Assembly: GCA_964035575.1 (NCBI GenBank)
Contig: OZ037914.1
Coordinates: forward strand, 506,176 to 570,175
Origin: Rhynchopus sp. YZ270_cl-10
Taxonomy: Eukaryota; Euglenozoa; Diplonemea; Diplonemida; Diplonemidae
Reading direction: 5' to 3'
Length of the DNA: 64,000 bases
Both the position numbers and the translations under genes were made by a program. The notes under the pieces were generated by a model. The model did no database searches, was not told where the DNA came from, and saw only the letters and a list, made by a program, of their open reading frames with translations. Shown piece by piece: positions 43,848-54,500 of this stretch (positions are counted from its first letter, which is position 1; each line of letters starts with the position of its first letter).

Positions 43848-44358
43848 CTCCTCAATTTCCTCAATCTCCTCAAACTCCTCAAAGCCCTCAATCTCCTCAA
43901 TCTCCTCAATCCCCAAAATTGTTCAGTGACTTTGCCTTCAGTGGTCGGTTTGAGGAGTTTGAGGATATTGAGGAGATTGAGGGGTTTGAGTGACTTATTC
44001 CAAATCAGAACCAAAATTCTGCGCCAATAATCCGACATTAAAACACTGCATATATTCCTCATATCTCACGACACACTGTATGCTGTTATTCTTGCTCTGT
44101 CTGGGGACATTCCGGTGCCTTTCTGAACTGTCTCAATGTACTGACTTACAACACCGTACTCAAGTCTACAGTTTGCTGATGCTCTACGAAGTGTGAAGCC
44201 TGGTCTCTAGCCATAACATAGCTATGGTCACGCTTGAAGATCTACAAGGCAGGTGTGCAACTGGGTATAAAAATTAAAACCTTTTGTCTGATATTGGCGC
44301 AGGTACATTTCTGGGGGGTTTAAGATTGTGCGCCGATATCTGGATTTCTCCTATTACT
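43848..44358 (-). repeat. Polinton right terminal inverted repeat
   Basis: This is the reverse complement of the left end, from the outermost AGTAATAGG inwards to the 9-bp minisatellite at 43848-43913. The minisatellite is shorter and more degenerate here than on the left. The second copy of the 111-bp direct repeat begins almost at once on the inner side. Confidence 0.93.
44290..44340. promoter_or_regulatory. subterminal inverted motif, right end
   Basis: GATATTGGCGCA at 44290-44301 and TGCGCCGATATC at 44329-44340 mirror the motif pair near the left end and lie 18 bp from the right end. A binding-site role is inferred only from position and symmetry. Confidence 0.45.
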
Positions 44359-44364
44359 TACAAA
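44359..44364. repeat. target site duplication, right copy (TACAAA)
   Basis: TACAAA directly follows the right end CCTATTACT and continues into ACCGACGCTT of the satellite unit. It matches the left copy at 26737-26742. Confidence 0.95.
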
Positions 44365-47169
44365 ACCGACGCTTTTAGACGGTGCGTTCTGTAACGTACA
44401 AAACCGGCGCTTTTCGACGGTGCGTTCTGTTGCGTACAAAACCAGCGCTTTTAGACGGTGCGTTTTGTTGCGTACAAAACCGGCGCTTTTAGACGGTGCG
44501 TTTTGTAGCGTACAAAACCGACGCTTTTAGACGGTGCGTTCTGTTGCGTACAAAACCGGCGCTTTTAGACGGTGCGTTTTGTAGCGTACAAAACCGGCGC
44601 TTTTAGACGGTGCGTTTTGTAGCGTACAAAACCGGCGCTTTTAGACGGTGCGTTCTGTTGCGTACAAAACCGACGCTTTTAGACGGTGCGTTCTGTTGCG
44701 TACAAAACCGGCGCTTTTAGACGGTGCGTTCTGTTGCGTACAAAACGGACGCTTTTAGACGGTGCGTTCTGTTGCGTACAAAACCGACGCTTTTAGACGG
44801 TGCGTTCTGTTGCGTACAAAACCGGCGCTTTTAGACGGTGCGTTTTGTAGCGTACAAAACCGGCGCTTTTAGACGGTGCGTTCTGTTGCGTACAAAACCG
44901 ACGCTTTTAGACGGTGCGTTCTGTTGCGTACAAAACCGGCGCTTTTAGACGGTGCGTTTTGTTGCGTACAAAACGGGCGCTTTTAGACGGTGCGTTTTGT
45001 AGCGTACAAAACCGACGCTTTTAGACGGTGCGTTCTGTTGCGTACAAAACCGACGCTTTTAGACGGTGCGTTTTGTAGCGTACAAAACCGGCGCTTTTAG
45101 ACGGTGCGTTTTGTTGCGTACAAAACGGGCGCTTTTAGACGGTGCGTTTTGTAGCGTACAAAACCGACGCTTTTAGACGGTGCGTTCTGTTGCGTACAAA
45201 ACCGACGCTTTTAGACGGTGCGTTTTGTAGCGTACAAAACCGGCGCTTTTAGACGGTGCGTTCTGTTGCGTACAAAACCGACGCTTTTAGACGGTGCGTT
45301 TTGTAGCGTACAAAACCGGCGCTTTTAGACGGTGCGTTTTGTAGCGTAGAAAACCGACGCTTTTAGACGGTGCGTTTTGTAGCGTACAAAACCGACGCTT
45401 TTAGACGGTGCGTTTTGTAGCGTACAAAACCGGCGCTTTTAGACGGTGCGTTTTGTAGCGTACAAAACCGGCGCTTTTAGACGGTGCGTTCTGTTGCGTA
45501 CAAAACCGGCGCTTTTAGACGGTGCGTTCTGTTGCGTACAAAACCGACGCTTTTAGACGGTGCGTTTTGTAGCGTACAAAACCGGCGCTTTTAGACGGTG
45601 CGTTTTGTAGCGTACAAAACCGGCGCTTTTAGACGGTGCGTTTTGTAGCGTACAAAACCGACGCTTTTAGACGGTGCGTTTTGTAGCGTACAAAACCGAC
45701 GCTTTTAGACGGTGCGTTTTGTAGCGTACAAAACCGGCGCTTTTAGACGGTGCGTTTTGTAGCGTACAAAACCGGCGCTTTTAGACGGTGCGTTCTGTTG
45801 CGTACAAAACCGGCGCTTTTAGACCGTTAGTTTTGTAGCGTACAAAACCGACGCTTTTAGACGGTGCGTTCTGTTGCGTATAAAACCGGCGCTTTTAGAC
45901 GGTGCGTTTTGTAGCGTACAAAACCGGCGCTTTTAGACGGTGCGTTCTGTTGCGTACAAAACCGGCGCTTTTAGACCGTTAGTTTTGTAGCGTACAAAAC
46001 CGACGCTTTTAGACGGTGCGTTCTGTTGCGTACAAAACCGGCGCTTTTAGACGGTGCGTTCTGTTGCGTACAAAACCGGCGCTTTTAGACCGTTAGTTTT
46101 GTAGCGTACAAAACCGACGCTTTTAGACGGTGCGTTCTGTTGCGTACAAAACCGACGCTTTTAGACGGTGCGTTCTGTTGCGTACAAAACCGGCGCTTTT
46201 AGACGGTGCGTTCTGTTGCGTACAAAACCGACGCTTTTAGACGGTGCGTTTTGTAGCGTACAAAACCGACGCTTTTAGACGGTGCGTTCTGTTGCGTACA
46301 AAAGCGACGCTTTTAGACGGTGCGTTTTGTAGCGTACAAAACCGGCGCTTTTAGACGGTGCGTTTTGTAGCGTACAAAACCGACGCTTTTAGACGGTGCG
46401 TTCTGTTGCGTACAAAACCGGCGCTTTTAGACGGTGCGTTTTGTTGCGTACAAAACCGACGCTTTTAGACGGTGCGTTTTGTTACGTACAAAACCGACGC
46501 TTTTAGACGGTGCGTTCTGTTGCGTACAAAACCGACGCTTTTAGACGGTGCGTTCTGTTGCGTACAAAACCGACGCTTTTAGACGGTGCGTTCTGTTGCG
46601 TACAAAAGCGACGCTTTTAGACGGTGCGTTTTGTAGCGTACAAAACCGGCGCTTTTAGACGGTGCGTTTTGTAGCGTACAAAACCGACGCTTTTAGACGG
46701 TGCGTTCTGTTGCGTACAAAACCGGCGCTTTTAGACGGTGCGTTTTGTAGCGTACAAAACCGGCGCTTTTAGACGGTGCGTTCTGTTGCGTACAAAACCG
46801 GCGCTTTTAGACGGTGCGTTTTGTAGCGTACAAAAGCGGCGCTTTTAGACGGTGCGTTTTGTAGCGTAGAAAACCGACGCTTTTAGACGGTGCGTTTTGT
46901 AGCGTACAAAACCGACGCTTTTAGACGGTGCGTTCTGTTGCGTACAAAACCGGCGCTTTTAGACGGTAGGTTTTGTTGCGTACAAAACCGGCGCTTTTAG
47001 ACGGTGCGTTTTGTTACGTACAAAACCGACGCTTTTAGACGGTGCGTTTTGTAGCGTACAAAACCGACGCTTTTAGACGGTGCGTTTTGTTGCGTACAAA
47101 ACCGACGCTTTTAGACGGGTCGTTCTGTTGCGTACAAAACCGGCGCTTCCAGACGGTGCGTTTTGTTGC
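44359..47169. repeat. 38-bp satellite array, right block (about 74 units)
   Basis: This is the continuation of the same array on the other side of the Polinton. It resumes at the duplicated TACAAA, and the next unit starts at 44375. The last recognisable unit starts at 47149, exactly 73 x 38 bp later, and breaks off at about 47169 in unique sequence. Units near this edge carry changes not seen in the left block, such as GACCGTTAG, GACGGTAGG, GACGGGTCG and CTTCC at the junction. That fits an array margin that is homogenised less often than the interior. Confidence 0.97.
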
Positions 47170-47777
47170 AATTCGAGCTTAGTCAATAGATTTTGTGCAA
47201 TTTGTGTGTTTACTTGTGACTGATCTTTGTGAGCAAGGAACTAGCTCTGGTTTTGAGTGTCACAGTTGAATAGATATCAAGTGGAATAGGGTAATGAATT
47301 TTCAAGTATTTGGTACTGCTGAGTAGAAGAGGGAATAGTCTGGGCAGGAGTGTTTTTCATGTTTTCCGCAAAGCGCCTATCCTTGGGACTTAGGATAACC
47401 CGAAGCCATGTAAACCGTGCTCAGAAGGGAGTCTATGGAAGGCGTGCTATGTGCGGTGTCGACATGGTGTAATGGACTCAACAAGTCGATTATGCTACGA
47501 CGTGTTCCGGCACCGGACGTAGTGGAAAGATTGCGTCTAAACGATAATTTGTTATGCAACCCCACCCCTCCCCACTTTGTTAATGCTCCCCTCCCCTCCA
47601 CCGCGGAAATACATTCCACCTGCAAATTTCAAACACACAAACAGGATACACTAATCACACAAAAAAAACACTCGAAAAAGGGAAACACAAGAATTTAAAA
47701 AAAAGAATATACGGAGCGTCCTGATTCCGCCTGTCCCTCACCAACACCCGTCCACGCACCAACACCTTCGACCTTCG
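47170..47777. other. spacer between satellite and first host gene
   Basis: Unique sequence of about 600 bp between the array edge and the start of the PH-like gene. Short frames occur on both strands but none has recognisable content. The last 130 bp turn C/A-rich with A runs, as in the leaders of other host genes here, and probably hold the promoter and 5' leader. Confidence 0.55.
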
Positions 47778-49710
47778 ATGATGAGCGCACAGCAGCCAGT
47801 GGCTGCACCCTCCGCCTTTGGGAGCCCTGCTGCAAATGCCTCTAATGGCTCTCTATTGGGTGGGTCGCAGTCCCCATCAGGATTCGGAGCATCTCCTGCA
47901 GGCTTTGGGTCCCCAACAGCTGGTTCACCCCAAGCGCCAGCTCAAGCCCCACAAGGTCAGTTTGCAGTTGGACAGCGCTCGGCACATCTAGTTGGTGCAC
48001 CGGTATGAATGCGTTTGTGTAGATGGTGTTCTTCAACACACTGCTGCCCTTTAAAAATATGTTGTGGTTTTAACATGTTTTTCACTTTCATTATTCAAAC
48101 CCCACAATTTTGCCCACATTTTAAACTCCTCACAGGCATGCAAGCAGTTGGTGTACGCACCGGTGAAGGCCCCTTCACACCTCGCGCCGTTCCAAGCAGT
48201 CAAGGACATGGCGTACATGCGCGTCTGCCGGAAGAAGAACCACTCAAGCCGCACACAGGAGCGTGTCATTGTTGTGTCACGTTATTGTCTGCTGATCACG
48301 GATCTGACGGGAAGCGTGAAGCGGTTTATGAAGTACTCTGAGATTCAGTCGGTTGTGCTGCAAAAGTTTGAAGGCAACTGGCAAATGCTGATCATCTGCG
48401 AAGCACCCGAGCACGACGTGCTGCTTCGCCTGGTGGAGGACCACCGCAACTCGCATATCGGCTCCGGAGACGACGAGGTCCGCATCATGATGGAGGTCTA
48501 CCGGAAGATTGCCTCCACCTACCGAGGCAACGAGCCCAAGATTATCTGGAAGGACACAGAAGGGGACGTCGCCTCCCTTGGCAACCTGAAGAAGAAGTCT
48601 GGCTGGACAAGCCCAGCCCTCAGGTGGAAGACGGAGAAGAAGGTTGTGCAGACTCAGGTCGCCGCACGCGAGCGGGACGAAATCGGACACCCCATCCAGC
48701 CCAACCAAATGTCTCCTGCAACAGGCCCCGCGCAGGCCCAACCAGGTTCCCCGTTTGCCCAGCCTGCCCAGACTACCCAGCCGTTTGCCCAGCCGCAAGG
48801 ACAGAAGGTACCCCCATCCCCTCCCCCTTTTAAACCTTAATGTGTAGTATGGCGTGGTGAGGGGCTTGATCTCTAAAGAAGAGCATCATGGGCCTCACGC
48901 ATTGTGTGAATAAGATGTGTTGAGAGGGCTGCCTTCTGTAAAAAAAAAACGACTGCAGTGACAGCGTAAACAACACCACCAATATAGCAGGAGAACTTCC
49001 CGTCCTTCGGGTCGCCAACGGGGGCGAATGCAAGCTCCCCCAGCTTCAGCTCGCCAATGTCCGCCGGCTCCTCAACGTATGTTTCTTTTTTCTCTTTTTT
49101 AAACCGTACACTGTCACGAGAGGGCTGTTGTATTTCAAGTCAACTTTAAACATCAAGCTCTTGACAATACCAAAGAGACACTACGGATAGTGCGTCCTCA
49201 CTTCATTCATTCTCTAAAACACCCCACCCACGGCTTTAGATTTACAATAGGATTTTTATGGGAATCTGGGGGTTTTTAGAAAATAATTTTCCCCCAAAAA
49301 AGGGCAATATAAATTAGCACTCCTGCAACGTTACGTCATATGGAGTTTTTTTCCTATCTCTCATTACCTTTACCTTACCCTTCAGCCCCGCGTCTCCTGT
49401 GTTTACTATTGCGGAATTTGACGCGAATCAGTCGGTTGCATTTGGGATGAAGAGAGGTGACTCGACGAAGCTTGACTCGAGCCTTGCTGATGATGATTGG
49501 GGCCCGATCACATCGTCTGCAAGCTCGAACACCTCGCAGCCAGTGTTCGGCTCCTTCCAGGCTGGCGGCGCACAACCCCCAGCACCAATCTCCACCACCT
49601 TTGCTGAAGGCAGCGGATCACCTTCATTCCGCCCCTCAGCATCGCCTACCTTCAAGCCCCCATCCTTTGGTTCGTTTACACCCGCAAAACCCGTCAACGG
49701 TTCGCTGTGA
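47778..49710 (+). CDS. PH-like domain protein with FG/SP-rich tails (four exons)
   Basis: Four exons, 47778-48002, 48136-48807, 48991-49076 and 49386-49710, join in phase to 435 residues. The introns are 133, 183 and 309 bp, with GT-AG ends (CCG/GTATGA, CAG/GCATGC, AAG/GTACCC, CAG/GAGAAC, AAC/GTATGT, CAG/CCCCGC). Residues about 95-205 look like a PH-type fold: strands ERVIVVSRYCLLITD, SVKRFMKYSEIQSVVLQK and NWQMLIICEA, then a closing helix DDEVRIMMEVYRKIASTY. This is like the myosin-I TH1 or other lipid-binding PH domains. Both tails are disordered and rich in Gly, Ser, Pro, Ala and Phe (SAFGSP, FGASPAGFGSP, FGSF, FAQP), with one acidic-aromatic LADDDWGP motif. A membrane-trafficking adaptor is plausible but not shown. 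Exon 3 and its boundaries are the least certain part. Confidence 0.72.
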
Positions 49711-50540
49711 GTCTCCAGTAGGAGAGGGCAATATGGAGGTGGCAATATAAGGTGAAAAGCGCAAATGGGAGAGGAGGAGGAGGGGGAGTCTCTGAATGGG
49801 GAAAGGCGGGGAGGGGGGTGGAGGGGGGTCGGGGTCTCCTGGTTAAAGCAAAATATAAGAGAGAGAAAAAAAAATAGCGTTTTTTTTGGGAGCGGAACAC
49901 ATCGGGTGTTACTAAAATGCAAGATTTTCAAGAAAAGGAAGAGAAGTGAGTTTTTCGAAGTAGTAGAACACCGCTAGGGTAAACAGTGATATTTTTTTTT
50001 GTTGTTGTTCGCAGTTCAACCCGACCCGACCCGACCCCTCTCCCCTTTTTAACACCAAGCATTGACAAGAAATAGAATCGACGGAAGGTGCGTGCCCGCA
50101 AATTGTTTTTCATTTTTCATTCAGTTTTACCGCCACACTCATACAGTGAAAAAAACACAACGAAATTTGCGGAGCGACAAAACGAAAAAAAAAACGTTGT
50201 TTTGTTTTCCTTTGTTTTCTTTTTATTCACTTGTTTATCCTGAAGTCCGATTCTATATTTTTCCCCCTCTTTTTTTGGGTCAGAAATTGAGTCAGAAAAT
50301 GTGCGCGTCCACATGAGGGCCTTCGTCTTTCAATTTTCCCTCTCTACTCTATTCTTCCAGTCTATTGATCTATTTTTTTTTTAAACATACCCACAAGCTT
50401 AGTTAAAGGGAGAAATAGTTCCTCCGATACGGTCGCCAATCACCCCCTCCAACAGGGGTAATTGAGCAATCAACGAAAAAAAAACTTTTTTTCCTTTTAC
50501 CTATCAGAGTTACTATTTCTTTTCTTCGAATCATTTTTAT

Positions 50541-50571
<31 letters not shown>

Positions 50572-51110
50572 GTCATTAGAAAAAGTGTCGGTAACTGCAC
50601 AGATAGTTTAATCACCTAGGTTGCAGCGGGTTTCTGGTTTTGGTGCATGAATAATAGTAAATGGACATTGAGTCACCAAGTGGTGCCAGGTGCCTTTTTG
50701 AAAAGCAACTGTTTTACGCGGGGTTCCATATTTTGTCATTTGCTGTTCACAGTGGGTATGTGTTCCATTTTTACTAGAAAAGGGATGAAAGGCGGTTTTT
50801 CGTATATCCTTCCCATGGGCTGACGACAAAAGGGGGCGAATCCCCCATATTAAAAGTTAATGTTTTTCCACCTTCCCCGCCCTCCCCCCCTCAATACGAG
50901 TTGTCCCCCAACGGTAGATTTTTTGGTTGTATGACAAGCTCGCGTTCATACTTCACTCCCTCCCCTCAAAAATAAGAAAAAAGAAGCTCGGGTGATTTGG
51001 AGCAATGAACGAAACATTTTTTTTATTTTAAATACACACAAAACATACACAAAGTTGAAATATTTCCATTTCCATTATTACCTCCTTTTTTTTTTGCTGA
51101 GAGCACCTGT
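49711..51110. other. intergenic, homopolymer-rich, no gene seen
   Basis: AT-rich spacer with long homopolymers, including a T run of about 30 at 50541-50570, short G-rich and C-rich stretches, and ACCCG repeats at about 50020-50035. The open frames here are translations of Lys-, Phe- or Pro-coding homopolymers. No coding pattern was recognised. Confidence 0.6.
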
Positions 51111-51116
51111 ACTCGT
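51111..51116. repeat. putative target duplication of the MITE, left
   Basis: ACTCGT next to the left inverted repeat, repeated at 51546-51551. Confidence 0.65.
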
Positions 51117-51545
51117 CATGGATGTCCAAAGTACTTGAAGTATATCAAGTACTTGATCCCCCAAAAAATCCAATACTTGATACTTCAAGTACTTGACACC
51201 CTATTTTTTTTTCTAGTACTTTTTTACTTGTTCTCCCTCTGTCAAGTACTTTTTTCACAAAAAAAACGTCAAGTACTTGATCAAGTACAAAAAAAAGTGG
51301 GTACTTGATCAAGTACTTGACGTTTTTTTGCGAAAACAAGTACTTGACAGACTCTGCCAGAGGGTAAAAAAGTAAAAAAGTACGAGAAAAAAAATATAGG
51401 GTATCAAGTACTTGATTTCTGTCAAGTACTTGATCAATCTTCAAGTACTTGACTGTCATTTTGAGAGGAAAAAAAAGGGGGGTCAAGTACTTCAAGTACC
51501 ATAAAAAATCCGAAAAAAGTACTTCAAGTACTTTGGACATCCATG
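51117..51545. mobile_element. MITE-like palindromic element (429 bp)
   Basis: The ends are perfect 26-bp inverted repeats that begin CATGGATGTCCAAAGTACTT. ACTCGT stands directly outside both ends (51111-51116 and 51546-51551), as expected of a 6-bp target duplication; a shorter duplication with slightly longer inverted repeats is also possible. The interior contains about 15 copies of the palindrome TCAAGTACTTGA or its halves. It has a central 23-bp perfect hairpin stem (51266-51288 with 51301-51323, loop 12). No transposase is encoded, so it would be non-autonomous. A 141-residue minus-strand frame across it consists of reiterated KYL/QVLD words from the palindromes and is not a credible gene. 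Confidence 0.8.
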
Positions 51546-51551
51546 ACTCGT
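51546..51551. repeat. putative target duplication of the MITE, right
   Basis: ACTCGT next to the right inverted repeat, matching 51111-51116. Confidence 0.65.
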
Positions 51552-54500
51552 GGAAAAAAGGGTGATGCATTATTGGATAGGTTTTAGAGGACTCCCGCCT
51601 AACCCCATAAGGGGACGCGGTTTTTGTCAGAACCGGTATTTAGCAGTTTCAACCCCTCTCCCCCCCCCTAACCCCTGCTGGTTAGATGAGTTTTATGTGA
51701 TCGAACAAGATTTTGGACACATATGAATTTTCGACTCCGCCATTTCAACAACACAACGATTGTAAAAAAAAGATGTCGTGTGCCCGTAAGGCCCAATTCA
51801 CCTTTGAGGGTCTGTTTTCCTTTTCAATGGATACATTCCCTTACGACCCACTCGTTGTGTTGTGCAACAGAACTCCCTTTCGCAATTATTTTATTCAAGG
51901 AAATACACATAAAAAAAAAGAAAAGCGCAACGCAGGCAATAGACAAAGGACCAGTTTTTTTTTTCTTTTCTTGTTGTAAATTTTCAATTTATTCTTTCAG
52001 AAAAAAAAATATGATTGTTTGGGGTGGCTGCAAGGGGGGTGTGATTCGCACTTCTTGCGTACTTTGTGCACCCCCCCCCCCCCCCCTCCCTCATTCAGCC
52101 ACACCTTTGTTAGTGCAAAACAGCGTTCAGCTGGCATTTGATTACAGAACTTTATTATTTTACCCACTAGGTTATAAAGTGATGGTGTCGATGCCACAAA
52201 GATGCGTATACTTTTTTAAAAAGTGTCTTTTGACAAATGATTGTTAAGACAAGCAGAACGTACAGCTTCATTACAGTACGTTCTGCTTCTTGACAAAAAG
52301 AAACAATAGTTTAAGGTAGAAAGCCCCCCTCTCCATTTTTTGAAAGAGAAACTTTACGTTCCCAACTTGCCCAAGCGATAGCAACTTTGCGTGAAGCAGT
52401 CTGTGCGTCAGTATGGGCCAATGAAGGAAGTAAATACACTTGAGACTGGATTCCAAGACTTGAACTGACGCTACAGGGAAACAATATAGGCTTGAATTTC
52501 GGATGACCCGCATATTATTTCAGCACAATATAGCCTTTTTGAGCGAGAATGAGCACGGATCCTACCCTCAATAGGTTATTTGTCTTCGCAACAAAATAAT
52601 GGCAAAAAAAACAACCAAACAAACAAACCTGGGCACAGTTTCCAGGATAGTATCGTTGATGCATCTGTACCCACCCTCTGAGGGACGCATAGCGAGAGGG
52701 GGTGACAATATCCCTGGTGTCTGACTGAACACCATGCGACTCAGATCATTAGGTCATCTTACCAACTATTCTCTTTTTTTTTTTTTTTTTTTTTATTTTT
52801 TAAATGGGACGTGAAGAAAGTCACAGAGCAGAGACCCGTTGCAGATATAATATTACTATACACCACCCCGCCTTAGCTGGCGGAGTAGGTGCCAAAAGAA
52901 GAAAAAAAAAAGTGCACGTTGTCAAATATAATGTCCAAAGGACAATCGGTTCAGAAAGAAACGAAAAAAGAAAAAAGAAAAAAACCGATGCCTTTTTTGT
53001 GTCAGTGAGTGCTCCCTTATGATTTTTGTTGAGAGAACAGTGCTTGTTTTGTTTTTTTTGTTTTTTTTTTGTTTGTTGTGCAGGCACAATGTGTTGCGTT
53101 TGAAAGGAAAATTTGTTTTTTCCTTGGATTTCATCGTATCAGTGGTAAAGGGGAGCAGGAGGGGTACATTAGAAGACAGTTTTATCATAAATTGGTAGTA
53201 ACCAAATATGCTTCCTCTGTTACCCCCCTGGTGACGCATGCCCATACATACACCTGTTTAAATGAGATACTTTGCGAACTAAAAAGGGGGGGTTTTTGAT
53301 GCGTACATGATATGCTACGTTCATCTTACAAATTTTTCTTTTTTCTTTTCCTCCCTTTCTTTTTTTTTTTTTAATCCAACGGTGTTTTCCCATCAGTGTC
53401 TCTTTTCCACTTGCAGCATTATCACCCGCACTTCCCATTTTGTTCCGTTCTGTATTCGTTTTTTTTTTTTTTTTTTTTTTTTTTTTTGAAGCAACGATTT
53501 CACGATTTTTCTTTTTTTTTTTTTTTTTTGGGATTCTCTCAAATTTATAACGTGGGGGTAAACAGGTTGGTCGAAAGGTTCACGCTGGTCGAGGTACCAG
53601 CCCCTAGCGTTTGAAAAAATATTGCAGGGAAAACAAAACAGAGGCTTTTTAAAATGAAAATGTATCACAGAGAGATAAAAGGGAGGATTGGCGTATTATG
53701 TAGGCTAAGTTTTTTTTTTGCATTTTCAGGAATTTAAGTTTATTTTCACTGTCTGGGGAAGTCGTATAATATGTCAATCCCCCTTTATATCCATCCTTCA
53801 GTTTTATTTTTCTCTTCCCCCCCCCCCCCCCCCCCCGACCCCCCTGTGGGCCAAACAAGAGCACAAAGCAAAAAAAAAAAAAAAAAAAAATAGCAAAAAA
53901 ACTTCAATAAAGCCCATTCATTCCCCTATGGGTTCTCATCAATGCTGCAAAGGGAAATGTTTGCCAATTCAAAAGAGAATTTACCCTCCCGCCCAGAGCC
54001 CCCCCCTTCCACAATCAAAAAAAAAAGCAAAAAAAAAAGGGCAGCAGTCTTCGGACAGGTGAGTAGCGACACCTCCCTTGCCAGCTGACAGAAGCCAAGT
54101 CGCAAATGTTTTTATACGTTTGGTTTTGTGGTTTTGAGTTCTAAGAAAAGACAAGTAGACCATGGAAAACTGTTTGATAATAGCAACAGTGGCTTAATCT
54201 CTTTACATCACGGAGGGTCTTGCACTGACGATGTCCCCCTCTGTTACGACCAATGTATGCAGTTAGGACTGAAACATGATGTACTGAAATTTTTGCCAAC
54301 TACTTTATTTTCTTCACGTGACCCCTTTTAACCCACCCCCTTACTCTAAAACTTTGAAGATGCAACTTTTGTGTATAAAACAGCACTTTGAATGCAAATC
54401 AACAAATAAAAGCTACTTTCTAGGGTTGAGGATGGCCTCCGTCCATACCGATTAAGTACAAAGCCTTAGGGCGACATTGTGTACAGATCCTACCTCGGTA

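Larger units (their letters stand above)
26743..44358. mobile_element. Polinton (Maverick) DNA element, looks whole
   Basis: The element is 17,616 bp long. It starts AGTAATAGG and ends in the reverse complement, and is flanked by the 6-bp direct repeat TACAAA. Six-base target duplications and long inverted repeats are typical of Polintons. It encodes the diagnostic set: protein-primed DNA polymerase B, retroviral-type integrase, packaging ATPase, adenovirus-type cysteine protease, major capsid protein and penton-type minor capsid protein. Extra genes include a fibre-like protein, a phospholipase A2-like protein and host-like cargo. The core genes read as open frames. The two terminal repeats differ by about one base outside their minisatellite, so the insertion looks young. 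The target is the 38-bp satellite, cut after base 28 of a unit. Polymerase plus integrase separates it from polinton-like viruses and virophages; the adintovirus branch of Polintons remains possible. Confidence 0.97.

Noticed and set aside
47371-47700. Frames upstream of the PH-like gene and a possible tRNA near 47455
   Set aside because: No family features; the candidate lacks a proper B box and acceptor pairing.
51145-51570. 141-residue minus-strand frame over the MITE
   Set aside because: Its residues repeat the palindromic TCAAGTACTTGA word (KYL, QVLD). It is a by-product of the element.
52620-52795. Possible Pol III small RNA ending in a T run
   Set aside because: A short hairpin and a long T run are present, but T runs are everywhere in this spacer and no promoter boxes were seen.
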